The notes under the pieces are model-generated. The model was not told the DNA's origin and ran no database searches. It was given only the letters and a program-made list of their open reading frames with translations. The position numbers and the translations under genes are program-made. This document shows positions 43,109 through 53,477 of a DNA stretch of 64,000 bases, piece by piece (within the stretch, counting starts at the first letter, position 1; each line of letters starts with the position of its first letter). This DNA is from an uncultured Alphaproteobacteria bacterium (GTDB lineage Bacteria > Pseudomonadota > Alphaproteobacteria > HIMB59), in assembly GCA_902575065.1 (NCBI GenBank), contig CACGPU010000006.1, positions 1 through 64,000 of the forward strand, in the 5' to 3' direction.

Positions 43109-44031
43109 TTGAGAGTTTATTAGGAGTATTAATAAGTCTTGCTCTATTAATATGGTCATGTGATTTTGCAATTAAAAATTCAATTCTAATCTCACAAGTA
43201 TATAAAATTAGACCAATACTTGTTGGAATATTTATTATAGCAATTGGCACTTCCCTCCCTGAGTTTGCAGCAACATTTCAAGCATTAAAATTAAATTCTG
43301 TTGGAATAGTAGCTGGTAATCTTGTTGGAAGTAATATCGCAAATATTTTATTGGTAGGGGGTATCATGCTATATCCCATTACTAGGTTAGTGAGTGATAA
43401 AAGGGATAAAAGTACTTTTTTATTTTTTTTAATTTTTTCAATCGTTTTTTTTATTTTCATAATATTTAATTTTAATATTGGCTACACCTACGGAGTTTTA
43501 CTCTTTGGATTACTTTGTTTTTTTATTTATTTTGAAATAAAAAAACCAATTGATGAAATTAACACTATATCCGAGATAACACATTCTTCATCTTTTTTTA
43601 TTATTTTAAAAATAATATTAGCATTTATTGTATTATTTTTTAGTTCTAAGTATTTTATTGTTTATGCGAAAAATCTAACTAGCATATTTGGTGTTGCAGA
43701 AACTACGATTGGAATAACAATTATTGCTTTTGGTACATCTTTACCTGAAGTAATTGCAACAATTTTATCAATAGTAAAAAAACAAAATAATTTGGCAATT
43801 GGAAATATTCTCGGATCAAATATAGCCAACATATTTGGAATAACGATTATTGCTGTGCTAATCAATGGAAGTATAAATTTTTTTGAATTACTTGGTCAAA
43901 TTGATAAATGGCTATTTTTACTGACTTCTTTATTATTTTTCGTAATTATTTCGTTAAAATTAGCTGGAAAATTAATTTCTCTTGGCTTTATATTAGCTTA
44001 TATGATCTATTTTGTGACCTTGTATTTGTAA
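43105..44031 (+). CDS. calcium/sodium antiporter (CaCA superfamily)
   Basis: A 308-residue membrane exchanger with two inverted repeats, each carrying the alpha motif: [16 protein letters not shown] and [13 protein letters not shown] in the first, [15 protein letters not shown] and [13 protein letters not shown] in the second. Acidic residues in both motifs bind the cation. About ten helices, typical of YrbG. The start is TTG overlapping the uvrB stop by 4 bases, so translation is coupled. Exports Ca2+ in exchange for Na+ or H+. Confidence 0.93.
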   Translation: MIESLLGVLISLALLIWSCDFAIKNSILISQVYKIRPILVGIFIIAIGTSLPEFAATFQALKLNSVGIVAGNLVGSNIANILLVGGIMLYPITRLVSDKRDKSTFLFFLIFSIVFFIFIIFNFNIGYTYGVLLFGLLCFFIYFEIKKPIDEINTISEITHSSSFFIILKIILAFIVLFFSSKYFIVYAKNLTSIFGVAETTIGITIIAFGTSLPEVIATILSIVKKQNNLAIGNILGSNIANIFGITIIAVLINGSINFFELLGQIDKWLFLLTSLLFFVIISLKLAGKLISLGFILAYMIYFVTLYL

Positions 44032-44040
44032 TAAGAATAA

Positions 44041-46233
44041 ATGAAAAAATTAAAAATCCTAATACCCATTGCAATACTTATAATTCTAGTGATTTTATTT
44101 GGACTTAGTTTTCTAAAATTGCCTATGAATATTTTATCTCAAGAAATGGTCGAAAGAGAAACTAAAGGTTTTGTTACATTGAAGAGTGTATCAAATCAAT
44201 CTTTAAAAATTATGCCTAAACCAATTCTCTCTATAGATAATTCAAATTTCAAGATTAATCATTATTTAATCCAAACTGATTTTGCAGCTTCTAATATTGA
44301 AATTTCTAGATCTATTTTTAATGCAGATGATATTTCAATTAAACTCAACCAAGCGAGAATAGAAAATATAAATTCAAATTTTGTTAACAATGCGATTTTA
44401 CTAGAGGGTGATATCGATAATTTAAAATTAAAGATCTCTAACGATGGCAATAATACAAGAATAATATCAAATAAATTTAAATATAAAGGCTCTGATTTAT
44501 ATTTTGATATTTATACAACTGACTCAGAAATAAATAAAATTGATTTTTCTATAGAAAATCTTGAAATAGATGAACTAGTATTACTTTTAGGGGAAAATTA
44601 CCAGGAGGTTTTAAAAAAAATAAATTTTCAAAGTCTTGACATAAAAGGTGAATATGTAAAAGAAAATTTAAATATTGAAGACCTAGTTATTACTTTAGCT
44701 GACAAATCACAAATTAATATTGAGGGGAATATCGATTTAAGCAATTTCATTAGTTCTGATTTATCAATTAGAGGTCAAAATATCTCTTCAGATAATTTAT
44801 TTCAAATGATTAGTAATATAAATATTTTCAATGAAATTATAGACATTCCTCAAGGAATAATTGAAAATTTTGATTTAAACTACAATTCAAATAATTTAAC
44901 TATAAATAAAATCTTGTATGTCTCTGATCAAGGAACAAACTTAGATTTAAACGGAACTATTGAAAATCTTGATTTTTATAATGCTAACTTTAATGCTAGT
45001 CTTAACTCTAGTTCCAAAGATGACTTATCAGTATTATTAGAATTTTTACCTTATTCGGAATTAGTAAAGCAATTTGAATTTGATAAAATTGAATTATCCA
45101 GCAATTTCGCAAATAATATTTTTACAATTAATCAAATAAATATAACTAATAAGAATGAAAATATTATTAAAATTAGCGGTACTTATGGGCTTGATGATAT
45201 CAATAGTCTACAATTAGATATTCAATTAAACCGGTTTAGACAATTTGAGTTAATTCCATCTAACTCATTAACTAGATTATTAAAAATATTAAATACGGAA
45301 CATGTCAACGCGAGAGGCCTTATAAATGGCTCAAATTTAGCTATTGAAGATCTTCAATTTATTAATTTGGAAGGTTCGAATTTATTGATTGACGGTAATT
45401 TAGATCTTAATAATTTTAATAATGCCTCTTTGAATATTGGAATTGAAAATTTAAATAAAGCAGAACTATTAAATATCATCTCTGAATTAACTGAAGAAGA
45501 TTTTACGAATATTGTGGATCTTGTTGACTTTGATTATTTAGAGTCAAACTTATACGTTGATCCAGTCAGTGATCTAATTTTAATAGAAAATTTAGATCTA
45601 ATAAATAAAGATAAAATTTCAAATATTTCTGGATCAATTAAAAATCAGATGTTTACTGGTACAGTCAAATTAAATGATTTAAATTTATCTAATTTTGATC
45701 GTTTATTTTTAAATACATCTCGTATTAAAGGAAAAATTAATCTATCTTTAAATGTTTCTGAACCTGTTAATCTTAAAAAGATTAAAAATATATCTGGAAA
45801 CATAGATGGTAATATTAATGTTAATATTTCTGAAGAGGAATTTGCACTAGTTTTATTTATTCAATCTCTATCTCAAGACATTGAGGATTTTGAACAGATT
45901 AATGAATTATTAAACACATTAGCAAATTCTTTCATTAATCAAAGTAGTTCTATTTCTGGACAAATTTCAAATAATAATTTGAATGAATTGAAAATTAAAA
46001 ACTTAATTTTAACATCACCAGACGGAGAGATTTTAGAGGCAGAATTAGAATTAGCTTTGAATAATTTTAAAATTACAATTTTTGATATTATTGACAATGA
46101 GGATTTTGTTATAAAATATCAAAATGGAAATTATTCCTATGAAAGAGTCATACCTGATGGGACTGTAAAAAAACCTATAGAAGATTTAATTCAAAAAAAT
46201 ATAAATAAGCTTTTTGAAAATTTATTTCAGTGA
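44041..46233 (+). CDS. AsmA-like inner-membrane-anchored protein
   Basis: A 730-residue protein with one N-terminal helix (IPIAILIILVILFGLSF), then a long periplasmic part of repeating beta-strand units rich in Asn, Ile and Leu, ending LKNLILTSPDGEILEAELE-type AsmA C-terminal signals. The early SVSNQSLKIMPKPILSIDN segment and late DGTVKKPIEDL are AsmA-family hallmarks. AsmA/TamB-like proteins form grooves that carry phospholipids between membranes. It begins nine bases after the CaCA gene and its 3' end overlaps gshB by 12 bases. Confidence 0.82.
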   Translation: MKKLKILIPIAILIILVILFGLSFLKLPMNILSQEMVERETKGFVTLKSVSNQSLKIMPKPILSIDNSNFKINHYLIQTDFAASNIEISRSIFNADDISIKLNQARIENINSNFVNNAILLEGDIDNLKLKISNDGNNTRIISNKFKYKGSDLYFDIYTTDSEINKIDFSIENLEIDELVLLLGENYQEVLKKINFQSLDIKGEYVKENLNIEDLVITLADKSQINIEGNIDLSNFISSDLSIRGQNISSDNLFQMISNINIFNEIIDIPQGIIENFDLNYNSNNLTINKILYVSDQGTNLDLNGTIENLDFYNANFNASLNSSSKDDLSVLLEFLPYSELVKQFEFDKIELSSNFANNIFTINQINITNKNENIIKISGTYGLDDINSLQLDIQLNRFRQFELIPSNSLTRLLKILNTEHVNARGLINGSNLAIEDLQFINLEGSNLLIDGNLDLNNFNNASLNIGIENLNKAELLNIISELTEEDFTNIVDLVDFDYLESNLYVDPVSDLILIENLDLINKDKISNISGSIKNQMFTGTVKLNDLNLSNFDRLFLNTSRIKGKINLSLNVSEPVNLKKIKNISGNIDGNINVNISEEEFALVLFIQSLSQDIEDFEQINELLNTLANSFINQSSSISGQISNNNLNELKIKNLILTSPDGEILEAELELALNNFKITIFDIIDNEDFVIKYQNGNYSYERVIPDGTVKKPIEDLIQKNINKLFENLFQ

Positions 46234-47166
46234 TCTTAAAACAAAATCAATAATATCTTTTTCAAGCTTACTTTTATTTAATCTGTTGATTTCTTGAATT
46301 CCAGTAGGAGATGTAATATTTATTTCTGTTAAATAGCCATCTATCACATCAATACCAACAAAAAATAATTTTTTTTTCACCAAAAATGATTTTATTTTTT
46401 TACAAATGTACTTATCTTTGTCATTGATATTGGTTTCTACTGCCCTTCCACCTGCATGAAAATTTGCCTTTATGCTATTAGTTCTAGGCACTCTTAATAC
46501 AGCTCCAGCAATGTCCCCATTTATGAGAATAATTCTTTTGTCTCCTTTTTTGAAATTTTTAAGGAATCTTTGAATAATTACTGGGCAATTCGAAAATTTT
46601 TTTATGTAATTTTTTAAGAACGTACTGAGATTAGTCTTATTATGGCTAATTTTTTGAATTCCTAATCCTCCATTTCCATAAGCGGGTTTTATAATAACCT
46701 CTTTATTCTTCTTTATAAACTTTATGATGGCTTCTATATTTGATGATATTAACGTCGGGGGAGTTAATTCTGGGAAGTTCATCATAATATGTTTTTCTGG
46801 GAAGTTCCTAATCTCCTTTGAATTATTTAAAATTAAAGGTTTTTTTAATTGATCTAATAAATAGGTATTAGAAATATAATTTAAGTCGAAGGGTGGATCT
46901 TGTCGAATAAAAATGGCATTCATCTGCTCTAAATCAATTTCTTTTAGGATCTTTCTTTGATACGAAAGCTGATTATTTTTTTTCAAACTTAATCTAGAAA
47001 CGTGAGATTTAATTCTATTAACTTTATAAATCTCACTAAATACCCATCTTGGATCATTGTAATAACAATCTATACCTCTATTTAAAGACTCCTTGATTAA
47101 CATATAAGTAGAGTCCTCGTTAATATTTATTTTTTTGGGATCATCCATTTGAAAAAGAAATTTCAT
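46222..47166 (-). CDS. gshB: glutathione synthetase
   Basis: A 314-residue ATP-grasp ligase that adds glycine to gamma-glutamylcysteine. Features are AIFIRQDPPFDLNYI, KPAYGNGGLGIQKI (ATP loop), VIIQRFLKNFKKGDKRI and FVGIDVIDGYLTEINITSPTG (metal-binding Glu-Asn). Length matches the bacterial GshB (about 316). Last gene of the aminopeptidase-SLT-gshA-gshB operon, 7 bases after gshA. Confidence 0.95.
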   Translation of the reverse strand: MKFLFQMDDPKKININEDSTYMLIKESLNRGIDCYYNDPRWVFSEIYKVNRIKSHVSRLSLKKNNQLSYQRKILKEIDLEQMNAIFIRQDPPFDLNYISNTYLLDQLKKPLILNNSKEIRNFPEKHIMMNFPELTPPTLISSNIEAIIKFIKKNKEVIIKPAYGNGGLGIQKISHNKTNLSTFLKNYIKKFSNCPVIIQRFLKNFKKGDKRIILINGDIAGAVLRVPRTNSIKANFHAGGRAVETNINDKDKYICKKIKSFLVKKKLFFVGIDVIDGYLTEINITSPTGIQEINRLNKSKLEKDIIDFVLRSLK

Positions 47167-47173
47167 GGCAAAT

Positions 47174-48508
47174 TCAATAATAGGTATTATTTAATAATGA
47201 TAATATATCTTTTTTATCCTTAAACTCTTCAATTAACAAATCTGCAGGATTTTTTTGTTTTTCAACAATATTATATAATTTTTCAAGATGAATACTTTCA
47301 TCTCTTCCTTCAGAATTTAGATAACCTCTTTTTTCTAATCCCTTGTAAGCGAGGTTAAGAAGGTTTTTACCATGCTCATATAAGGGCGCATTAATAAAGT
47401 TACTGTTAAGTCCTTTATAAGGAACCTCTTGATACAAATTTAAAATATCATTCTCTTGCCACGAACTAGTTTCTTTCCAAAGATGTTCAAGATTTTCATA
47501 ATCATAAAGTATGCCAACCCAAAATGCTGGAAGAGCGCAAATCATTTCCCATTTCCCAGCGTCTGCACCTCTAAGTTCTATATATGACTTTAATCTTACC
47601 TCTGTAAAAATTGTGGAGAGATGATTTATCCAATCTTGTATTGATATGTTGTAATTTGAGAGGTCTTTATTTGCGGTGTTTTTATTTAACAATTCATTAA
47701 AAGTATAATCTGTTGTGTCATATTGTTTTCCATTAATCTTTAAAAAATAGTTTTTTACTTCCAAAACAAAGTCAACATATTCCTCAATAGAAAAATTCTT
47801 ATTCAGAAATGATCTTTTTATTCCACATCTTTGATCATCAGTGTCTTGCCATGTATAAATTCTATTACTCACTAAATTATTATATTTCGATTCACGAAAG
47901 GGCGAATTACAAAATATACCCATAACTATTGGTTGAATTCTATTAGAAACAACAAATTTTTTAATTAGATCTGTTTCATTGAAATAATCTAAATTTGCTT
48001 GAACAGTACATGTTCGGGTCATCATATCTAATCCTCTTGAGCCAACTTTAGGCATATATTCACTCATAATTTTATAACGCTCTTTTGGGATAAAAGTTAA
48101 ATCCTCTAATTTACTTATTGGATCAAATCCCAGTCCTAAAATGCATAGTTCATTCAATTCGGCATATTCTTTTAATTCTCTTAAATGTTCATAAGACTCC
48201 GTGCAAGTTTGATGAACATTCTTTAAAATTTTACCTGATAATTCTAGTTGACACCCTGGCTCTAAAGTAATGCTTGCACCATTTTTAGACAAAGATATTA
48301 ATTGATTGAAACTATTGTATTCTTTTTTTTGCCAACCCTTTGATAAGAAAAATTGAAATAAATTTTGTATACTTATCTCTCCATCAAATTGAAATCTTTT
48401 ATTATCTTTATAAAAGATAAATTTTTCATGTTCAGTTCCAATGCCTTTATACTCAGGATCAGTAAAATTGGAGTAGAAATAATTTATAAGATCTGATTTT
48501 TGTAACAA
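47174..48508 (-). CDS. gshA: glutamate-cysteine ligase, plant/alphaproteobacterial type
   Basis: A 444-residue ligase joining glutamate and cysteine. It has GTEHEKFIF near the N terminus, ITLEPGCQLELSG with the metal-site Glu residues, MTRTCTVQANLDY and YIELRGADAGKWEMICALPAFWVG. This is the plant-type GCL2 found in alphaproteobacteria, unrelated in detail to E. coli GshA. It starts directly at the SLT gene's stop and precedes gshB, so both glutathione steps are made together. Confidence 0.95.
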   Translation of the reverse strand: MLQKSDLINYFYSNFTDPEYKGIGTEHEKFIFYKDNKRFQFDGEISIQNLFQFFLSKGWQKKEYNSFNQLISLSKNGASITLEPGCQLELSGKILKNVHQTCTESYEHLRELKEYAELNELCILGLGFDPISKLEDLTFIPKERYKIMSEYMPKVGSRGLDMMTRTCTVQANLDYFNETDLIKKFVVSNRIQPIVMGIFCNSPFRESKYNNLVSNRIYTWQDTDDQRCGIKRSFLNKNFSIEEYVDFVLEVKNYFLKINGKQYDTTDYTFNELLNKNTANKDLSNYNISIQDWINHLSTIFTEVRLKSYIELRGADAGKWEMICALPAFWVGILYDYENLEHLWKETSSWQENDILNLYQEVPYKGLNSNFINAPLYEHGKNLLNLAYKGLEKRGYLNSEGRDESIHLEKLYNIVEKQKNPADLLIEEFKDKKDILSLLNNTYY

Positions 48509-49093
48509 TTAAAACACACTATTTTTATGAAAATTACATTTTGTTATTTGATTAGAATAATCTTTAGCTTGACGTTCTACTTTTTTTGCCACCTCTAAAA
48601 GCCATTTTTTTTTGTTATAAGATTTTTTTTGATACCCACCCTTGCCCTCATGATAAGCAAGGTAATGATTGTAAACATCACTTTTATCAATTTTCAACAG
48701 ACGGTAACTTCCATCAACATACCAACCTATAAAATCACTAGCATCTCTAAAATTTTTTCTATCGGCATTAAAGTTTTTTGTTGAAACTTTATACTCCTCC
48801 CATGTTCCATCTAAGGCCTGACTGTAACCATAAGCGCTTGATGGCCTTAAACCAGGTATAAAACCCAATACCTTTTTCCTCGGAGGCCTTGCAGTTCTTT
48901 CAAAAGAGGACTCTTGTTTAATAAAGCTTAATTGCAAACTAACTGGAACTCCCCATTTTTCTTTTGTTTTTTCTGCATATGATTTCCATTTAGGATTTGT
49001 TTTGAAAATATCGCAGATATTTGCTGTGTTAAAAGACCTATCGGTTGTAATACAACCTGATAATGATAGAAAAAATATCAGTAAGTACTTCAC
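48509..49093 (-). CDS. lipoprotein with transglycosylase SLT-like domain
   Basis: A 194-residue putative lipoprotein. A lipobox LSLSGC ends at Cys14, so it is anchored in a membrane. The SLT-like domain includes WGVPVSLQLSFIKQESSFER (catalytic Glu), SSAYGYSQALDGTWEEY and YNHYLAYHEGKGGYQ. Such enzymes cut peptidoglycan with formation of 1,6-anhydromuramic acid. It overlaps the aminopeptidase start by one base and abuts gshA, an unexpected partner for glutathione genes. Confidence 0.82.
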   Translation of the reverse strand: MKYLLIFFLSLSGCITTDRSFNTANICDIFKTNPKWKSYAEKTKEKWGVPVSLQLSFIKQESSFERTARPPRKKVLGFIPGLRPSSAYGYSQALDGTWEEYKVSTKNFNADRKNFRDASDFIGWYVDGSYRLLKIDKSDVYNHYLAYHEGKGGYQKKSYNKKKWLLEVAKKVERQAKDYSNQITKCNFHKNSVF

Positions 49094-50433
49094 TAATTAA
49101 AATTTTTCCTTAAAAAATCACTCATTATATCTAATCCCTGTAATGCAGCTCCTTTTGAGTCTTGAGACCAAGCAAAGGTGTCAAAGTGAAACCAAGGTAT
49201 ATTGGGAGATTTTAAAAATTCTTGAAGAAAAAGTGCTGCCGTAATAGAACCAGCCATACCATCTAAAGATGCATTACTAAGATCTGCTACTTGAGATTTA
49301 ATTTTAGACAAGTAAGGAGAGTACAAGGGTAATCTCCAACATCTCAATTTTTCTTTATTTAAATTTTCGATTTTTTTTGCAAATGTTTCATTATTACAAA
49401 AATAAGCAGGAAGGTCTTCACCCAGAGCTACTCTTGCTGCTCCAGTAAGCGTTGCAAAATCAATAATCATACATGGGTTATAAGAAGAGGCTTTTTCTAT
49501 TGCATCTGCTAACAAAAGTCTTCCCTCAGCATCTGTATGGGCAATTTCCACAGACTTTCCTGAAACAGATGAATATACATCACCAGGTCTCATTGATTTT
49601 GATGATATTGCATTTTCAGCGATTGGGGCAATTAAAACAATTTTAGTTTTTTTTAAAAAATAATTTGCTAACAAAAATAATGATATAGCGATAGCAGAAC
49701 CTCCCATATCTTTTTTCATATTTCTCATTGAGGTACCTGGTTTTATATTTACACCACCTGTGTCAAATGTAACGCCTTTTCCAATAATAACCAATGGTTT
49801 ATCTTTTTTTGAAAGTTTTCGATTTGTTATTTCAATCACTTTTGGTTTTGAAGAGGAAGATTTACCAACAGCACATGTCAAAGGAAAATTCGAATTTATT
49901 TCTTTTTCAGTGTAATCAATAAAATTAAAACTTTTAAACAAATTATTATTTTTAATTTTTGAGTAATAAGTTGATGGGTTTAATTTATTTGCAGGGCTAT
50001 TTATCAAGTCTCTCGAAAGATTAATACAATCTGAGTAAAAAGTTAAAAACTCTAATTCCTTTTGTTCCTTTACGTATAATAAATTTTTTTTAGATTTAGA
50101 CTGATAATTATAGTTGCCCCAAGCCCATGCTTTGTATATTTCAGACTCCTTTGATTTGGCAAATTTACTAGAGATATAATAGTTACCAATGTTAGATGCA
50201 GAAAAAGCACTAATTGCCTCTAGGTTTTTATCTGCGCCCTCTCCTAATATGACCTCTTTCAATCTTCCGTCCTCATAGGGAATTTTGAGAATTTTTCCTG
50301 ATTCTGCCTTGAAATTATTAGATAAAGCCCAATTTTTAGTAAAAGATGATTGTGCTAACAGCCATTTATCAAATTTACTTTGTGAAATGACAGAAATTTT
50401 TGTAGAACACTCAGTATTATCATTGGTAAACAT
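49093..50433 (-). CDS. leucyl aminopeptidase family protein (M17)
   Basis: A 446-residue M17 peptidase with two-zinc site. VIIGKGVTFDTGGVNIKPG-like KGVTFDTGG, NMKKDMGGSAIAISL, and HTDAEGRLLLADAIEKA (catalytic Asp, Glu and Arg) are all present. The N-terminal domain is short, as in alphaproteobacterial PepB-like members. It removes N-terminal residues, and M17 enzymes also cleave Cys-Gly, which suits an operon with gshA/gshB (inference). Divergent from htpG by 27 bases. Confidence 0.92.
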   Translation of the reverse strand: MFTNDNTECSTKISVISQSKFDKWLLAQSSFTKNWALSNNFKAESGKILKIPYEDGRLKEVILGEGADKNLEAISAFSASNIGNYYISSKFAKSKESEIYKAWAWGNYNYQSKSKKNLLYVKEQKELEFLTFYSDCINLSRDLINSPANKLNPSTYYSKIKNNNLFKSFNFIDYTEKEINSNFPLTCAVGKSSSSKPKVIEITNRKLSKKDKPLVIIGKGVTFDTGGVNIKPGTSMRNMKKDMGGSAIAISLFLLANYFLKKTKIVLIAPIAENAISSKSMRPGDVYSSVSGKSVEIAHTDAEGRLLLADAIEKASSYNPCMIIDFATLTGAARVALGEDLPAYFCNNETFAKKIENLNKEKLRCWRLPLYSPYLSKIKSQVADLSNASLDGMAGSITAALFLQEFLKSPNIPWFHFDTFAWSQDSKGAALQGLDIMSDFLRKNFN

Positions 50434-50460
50434 TACTTATAATAAGGATATTAAAAAAAA

Positions 50461-52323
50461 ATGACTAAACAACAAGCGGAAAAGAAAACTGTAAAATTTG
50501 AAACTGAAGTATCAAAGCTCCTAGATATAGTTGCTAATTCACTCTATACCGAAAAGGAAATATTTTTACGTGAATTAATATCAAATTCATCAGATGCTTG
50601 CGAAAAGCTTAGATATGTTAGTCAGACTGACTCCAAAGCTCCTAAAACAAATAAATTCAAAATTCGAATTCATCTTAATGAAAAAAATAGAACTATCTCA
50701 ATTAAAGATAATGGGATTGGCATGGATGATAAAGATATGCAATCAAATTTAGGCACAATAGCTAAATCTGGCACGGAAGAGTTTATTAAAAAGATGGGTG
50801 ATAAAAAGGGAGATATCAATCAAATAGGTAAATTTGGAGTTGGTTTCTATTCATCATTTATGGTCTCCGATCAAGTAGTAGTTAGATCAAAAAAATATGA
50901 CTCATCCAGTGGTTACCTTTGGACTTCAGATGGTAAGGGTACATTTTCAATTGAGGAAACGGAATACAATGAAATTGGAACTGAAATTACGTTATCAATT
51001 AAGAAGGATGAGAAAGAGTTTTTAAGTAAATATAAAATAGAGGAAATAATAAAAAAGTATTCTGATTTTGTTCCTTTCCCCATTTTTGTAACATCCGAAG
51101 AAGATAAAAATGATAAGAAAAAAGATGATAAAACTGAAGAACAAGTAAACTCTGCTGAAGCCATTTGGCTAAAAGATAAGTCAAAAATTAAAAAAGATGA
51201 CTACAAATCTTTTTATAATCAAGTTTCAAACTATTATGATGAGCCTTTAACAACTATTCACTTTAAAGCTGAGGGAGTTGTAAATTATACTGCCCTTTTA
51301 TATTTACCAAAATCGCAGCCTCAAGATCTTTACCATCCAGATCGCAAAAACAAGTTAAAGCTATATGTTAATAAAGTATTTATTTCTGATAAGTTAGATG
51401 CATTAATTCCAGCTTGGCTTAGATTTGTACCAGGTGTGGTAGACACAGAAGATCTTAGTTTAAATATTTCAAGAGAAATTTTACAAAATAATGCCGTAAT
51501 TAGTAAAATATCTAATGCTATTACAAAAAGAGTTCTCAAAGAAATTCTTGAATTAAAAAAAAAGAAGCCAGATGAATTTAAAGATTTTTGGAAGAATTTT
51601 GGGCCTGTTGTAAAAGAGGGACTCTATGAATTTAATGACTTTCATGGTCAGATATTTGAGTTTTCAACTTTTAACTGCTCTGAGAAAGAAGAGATGATAA
51701 CTTTAGATCAATACGTAACTGATTTTTCAAACGATAAAAAGAAAATCTATTATATTTCAGGCGAAAACAAGGAAAACCTCATTAATAGCCCTCAAATGGA
51801 ACTATTTAAAAATAAAAAAATAAATGTTTTGTTAATTACGGATCCAGTCGACGAATTCTGGATGCCAATGAAAATGAAATTCAAAGATTATGAATTTACA
51901 TCTATTACTAAAGGTGAAGTAGATATTGAGGATAAAAAAGAGTCAAAAAAAGACAAAGAAGAGCCAAAGGAAGATAAAGATTTTGTTGGTTTTTTAAAAG
52001 ACAATCTGAAAGATAAAGTTAAAGATGTAAAAATTTCTAAAAGACTTACTACAAGTGCTTCATGTTTAGTAGCTGATGAGAACGATATGGATATGCATTT
52101 AAAAAAACTGATGGCTGCTAATAATCAAAATATTTCTGATGAAAAAAGAATTTTAGAGATAAATATCAATCATGAATTAGTTAATAAATTAAAATCTTTA
52201 GATAAAAATCAAAAAGACAAATTCTGTGAAATTCTTTATGATCACGCAAAGCTAATGGAAGGTGAAAGCCTTGACGACCCAAAAAAATATACGAATTTAG
52301 TCTCAGAACTCGTTTCATTATGA
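50461..52323 (+). CDS. htpG: molecular chaperone HtpG (Hsp90)
   Basis: A 620-residue Hsp90. The N-terminal GHKL ATPase has FLRELISNSSDACEKL, IKDNGIGMD and IGKFGVGFYSSFMVSD; the middle domain has SLNISREILQNN; the C-terminal dimerisation domain ends with LYDHAKLMEGESL. A Lys/Asp-rich insertion (EDKKESKKDKEEPKEDKD, about residues 500-517) lies before the C-terminal domain, and another charged linker lies near residue 215. Overlaps the following zinc-finger gene as ATGA. Confidence 0.97.
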   Translation: MTKQQAEKKTVKFETEVSKLLDIVANSLYTEKEIFLRELISNSSDACEKLRYVSQTDSKAPKTNKFKIRIHLNEKNRTISIKDNGIGMDDKDMQSNLGTIAKSGTEEFIKKMGDKKGDINQIGKFGVGFYSSFMVSDQVVVRSKKYDSSSGYLWTSDGKGTFSIEETEYNEIGTEITLSIKKDEKEFLSKYKIEEIIKKYSDFVPFPIFVTSEEDKNDKKKDDKTEEQVNSAEAIWLKDKSKIKKDDYKSFYNQVSNYYDEPLTTIHFKAEGVVNYTALLYLPKSQPQDLYHPDRKNKLKLYVNKVFISDKLDALIPAWLRFVPGVVDTEDLSLNISREILQNNAVISKISNAITKRVLKEILELKKKKPDEFKDFWKNFGPVVKEGLYEFNDFHGQIFEFSTFNCSEKEEMITLDQYVTDFSNDKKKIYYISGENKENLINSPQMELFKNKKINVLLITDPVDEFWMPMKMKFKDYEFTSITKGEVDIEDKKESKKDKEEPKEDKDFVGFLKDNLKDKVKDVKISKRLTTSASCLVADENDMDMHLKKLMAANNQNISDEKRILEININHELVNKLKSLDKNQKDKFCEILYDHAKLMEGESLDDPKKYTNLVSELVSL

Positions 52324-52496
52324 GTGATCAAAACAAAATAGCAGACCCCATCGAATACGTTTCAAAAAATACTGATATAGTAATGTGCGACGGTGGAAGT
52401 GGTGATTTAGGTCATCCAGCTGTTTATTTTAAATTTGGTAAAAAAAAAGAAATAGTGTGCAACTATTGTAATAAGAAATTTATAAAAAAAGACTAA
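52320..52496 (+). CDS. zinc-finger (CHCC type) protein, NDUFS6-like
   Basis: A 58-residue protein with Cys-x(8)-His and CxxC ligands: VMCDGGSGDLGHPAVYFKF and EIVCNYCNKKF. This matches the zf-CHCC domain of bacterial homologues of the complex-I subunit NDUFS6, found as a small free gene in alphaproteobacteria. Function in bacteria is not well defined (iron-sulfur or complex I assembly by analogy). ATGA overlap with htpG, and 4-base overlap with the convergent LysR gene. Confidence 0.9.
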   Translation: MSDQNKIADPIEYVSKNTDIVMCDGGSGDLGHPAVYFKFGKKKEIVCNYCNKKFIKKD

Positions 52497-53380
52497 ACTT
52501 TTTTTTCTTTATTTACCTCTCTCACTAAAAAATCTCTGAGAGCTTCAATTTTTTTGGAACCCTTCAATTCAGGTGGATAAGTAAAATAAATTATTGTTTT
52601 TGGAGTATTTGCATTAGGTAAAATAGGAACAAGATTGTTATTAGATATTTTCATATATTCTGGTAAGGCACCAATGCCCGCTCCTCCTCCAATAGCTCTC
52701 ATAACTCCATACATATTAGATATATAAATGGTCTTGGGTTTTTTTGATTTAGGAATTAAATCCAAAATACAGTTTACATCGGGTATAGATGGCTCAACAT
52801 CATGACCAAAAGCAATTATTGTATGTTTTGATAAATCACTCACACTTTTTGGTATACCAAATTTTTCAATATACTCTGGTGAAGAGTAAATTTTAAATTG
52901 AAACTCATACAAAGGAAAACGAATTAAATCCATTTGTGTAGGCTCTTTTAATCGTAAAGCTACATCAGCTTCACCTAAGGAAAGATCTGTATATTTATTT
53001 TCAATTCTTATAGAAATATCAATATCAGGATATGAGTTTGAAAACTTTGCTATTCTTGGGGCAAGCCATGTGGTGCCAAAGGCAACAGTGGCAGCTATGT
53101 GTAGTGAGCCTGTAGGTTTCTCTTTAGAAGAAGTTAATTGAGACTCAGTTAGAGCTATCTTTCCAAATATATCATGTGCTGTTTTGAATAAAATTTTACC
53201 TTGCTCAGTCAATGTTAGTCCTCTGGCATGCCTTTTAAATAGTGATACTTTCAAATCTCTCTCTAGTGAGCTAATCTGTCTACTTATGGATGAATGACTT
53301 ATATTCATTTTATTAGCTGCTTCTGAGATATTTAGATCTAGTGCAACATTATGAAAAATTTTAAGTTTATCCCAGTCCAT
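52493..53380 (-). CDS. LysR-family transcriptional regulator
   Basis: A 295-residue LysR regulator. The N-terminal winged HTH is LKIFHNVALDLNISEAANKM with SHSSISRQISSLERDL; a C-terminal effector domain resembling GcvA/AmpR types follows (GSLHIAATVAFGTTWLAPRI). The target is unknown: the genes beside it are uvrC (divergent, 97 bases away) and the zinc-finger gene, neither an obvious target. Confidence 0.92.
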   Translation of the reverse strand: MDWDKLKIFHNVALDLNISEAANKMNISHSSISRQISSLERDLKVSLFKRHARGLTLTEQGKILFKTAHDIFGKIALTESQLTSSKEKPTGSLHIAATVAFGTTWLAPRIAKFSNSYPDIDISIRIENKYTDLSLGEADVALRLKEPTQMDLIRFPLYEFQFKIYSSPEYIEKFGIPKSVSDLSKHTIIAFGHDVEPSIPDVNCILDLIPKSKKPKTIYISNMYGVMRAIGGGAGIGALPEYMKISNNNLVPILPNANTPKTIIYFTYPPELKGSKKIEALRDFLVREVNKEKKV

Positions 53381-53477
53381 GTTTTATTTGATAATTTAGT
53401 TATTTATACTATCTATTTTTTGATTACAAACTCATTAATTTTTTTTGTGATTTATAAAATGTCTGTAATATAGACTT

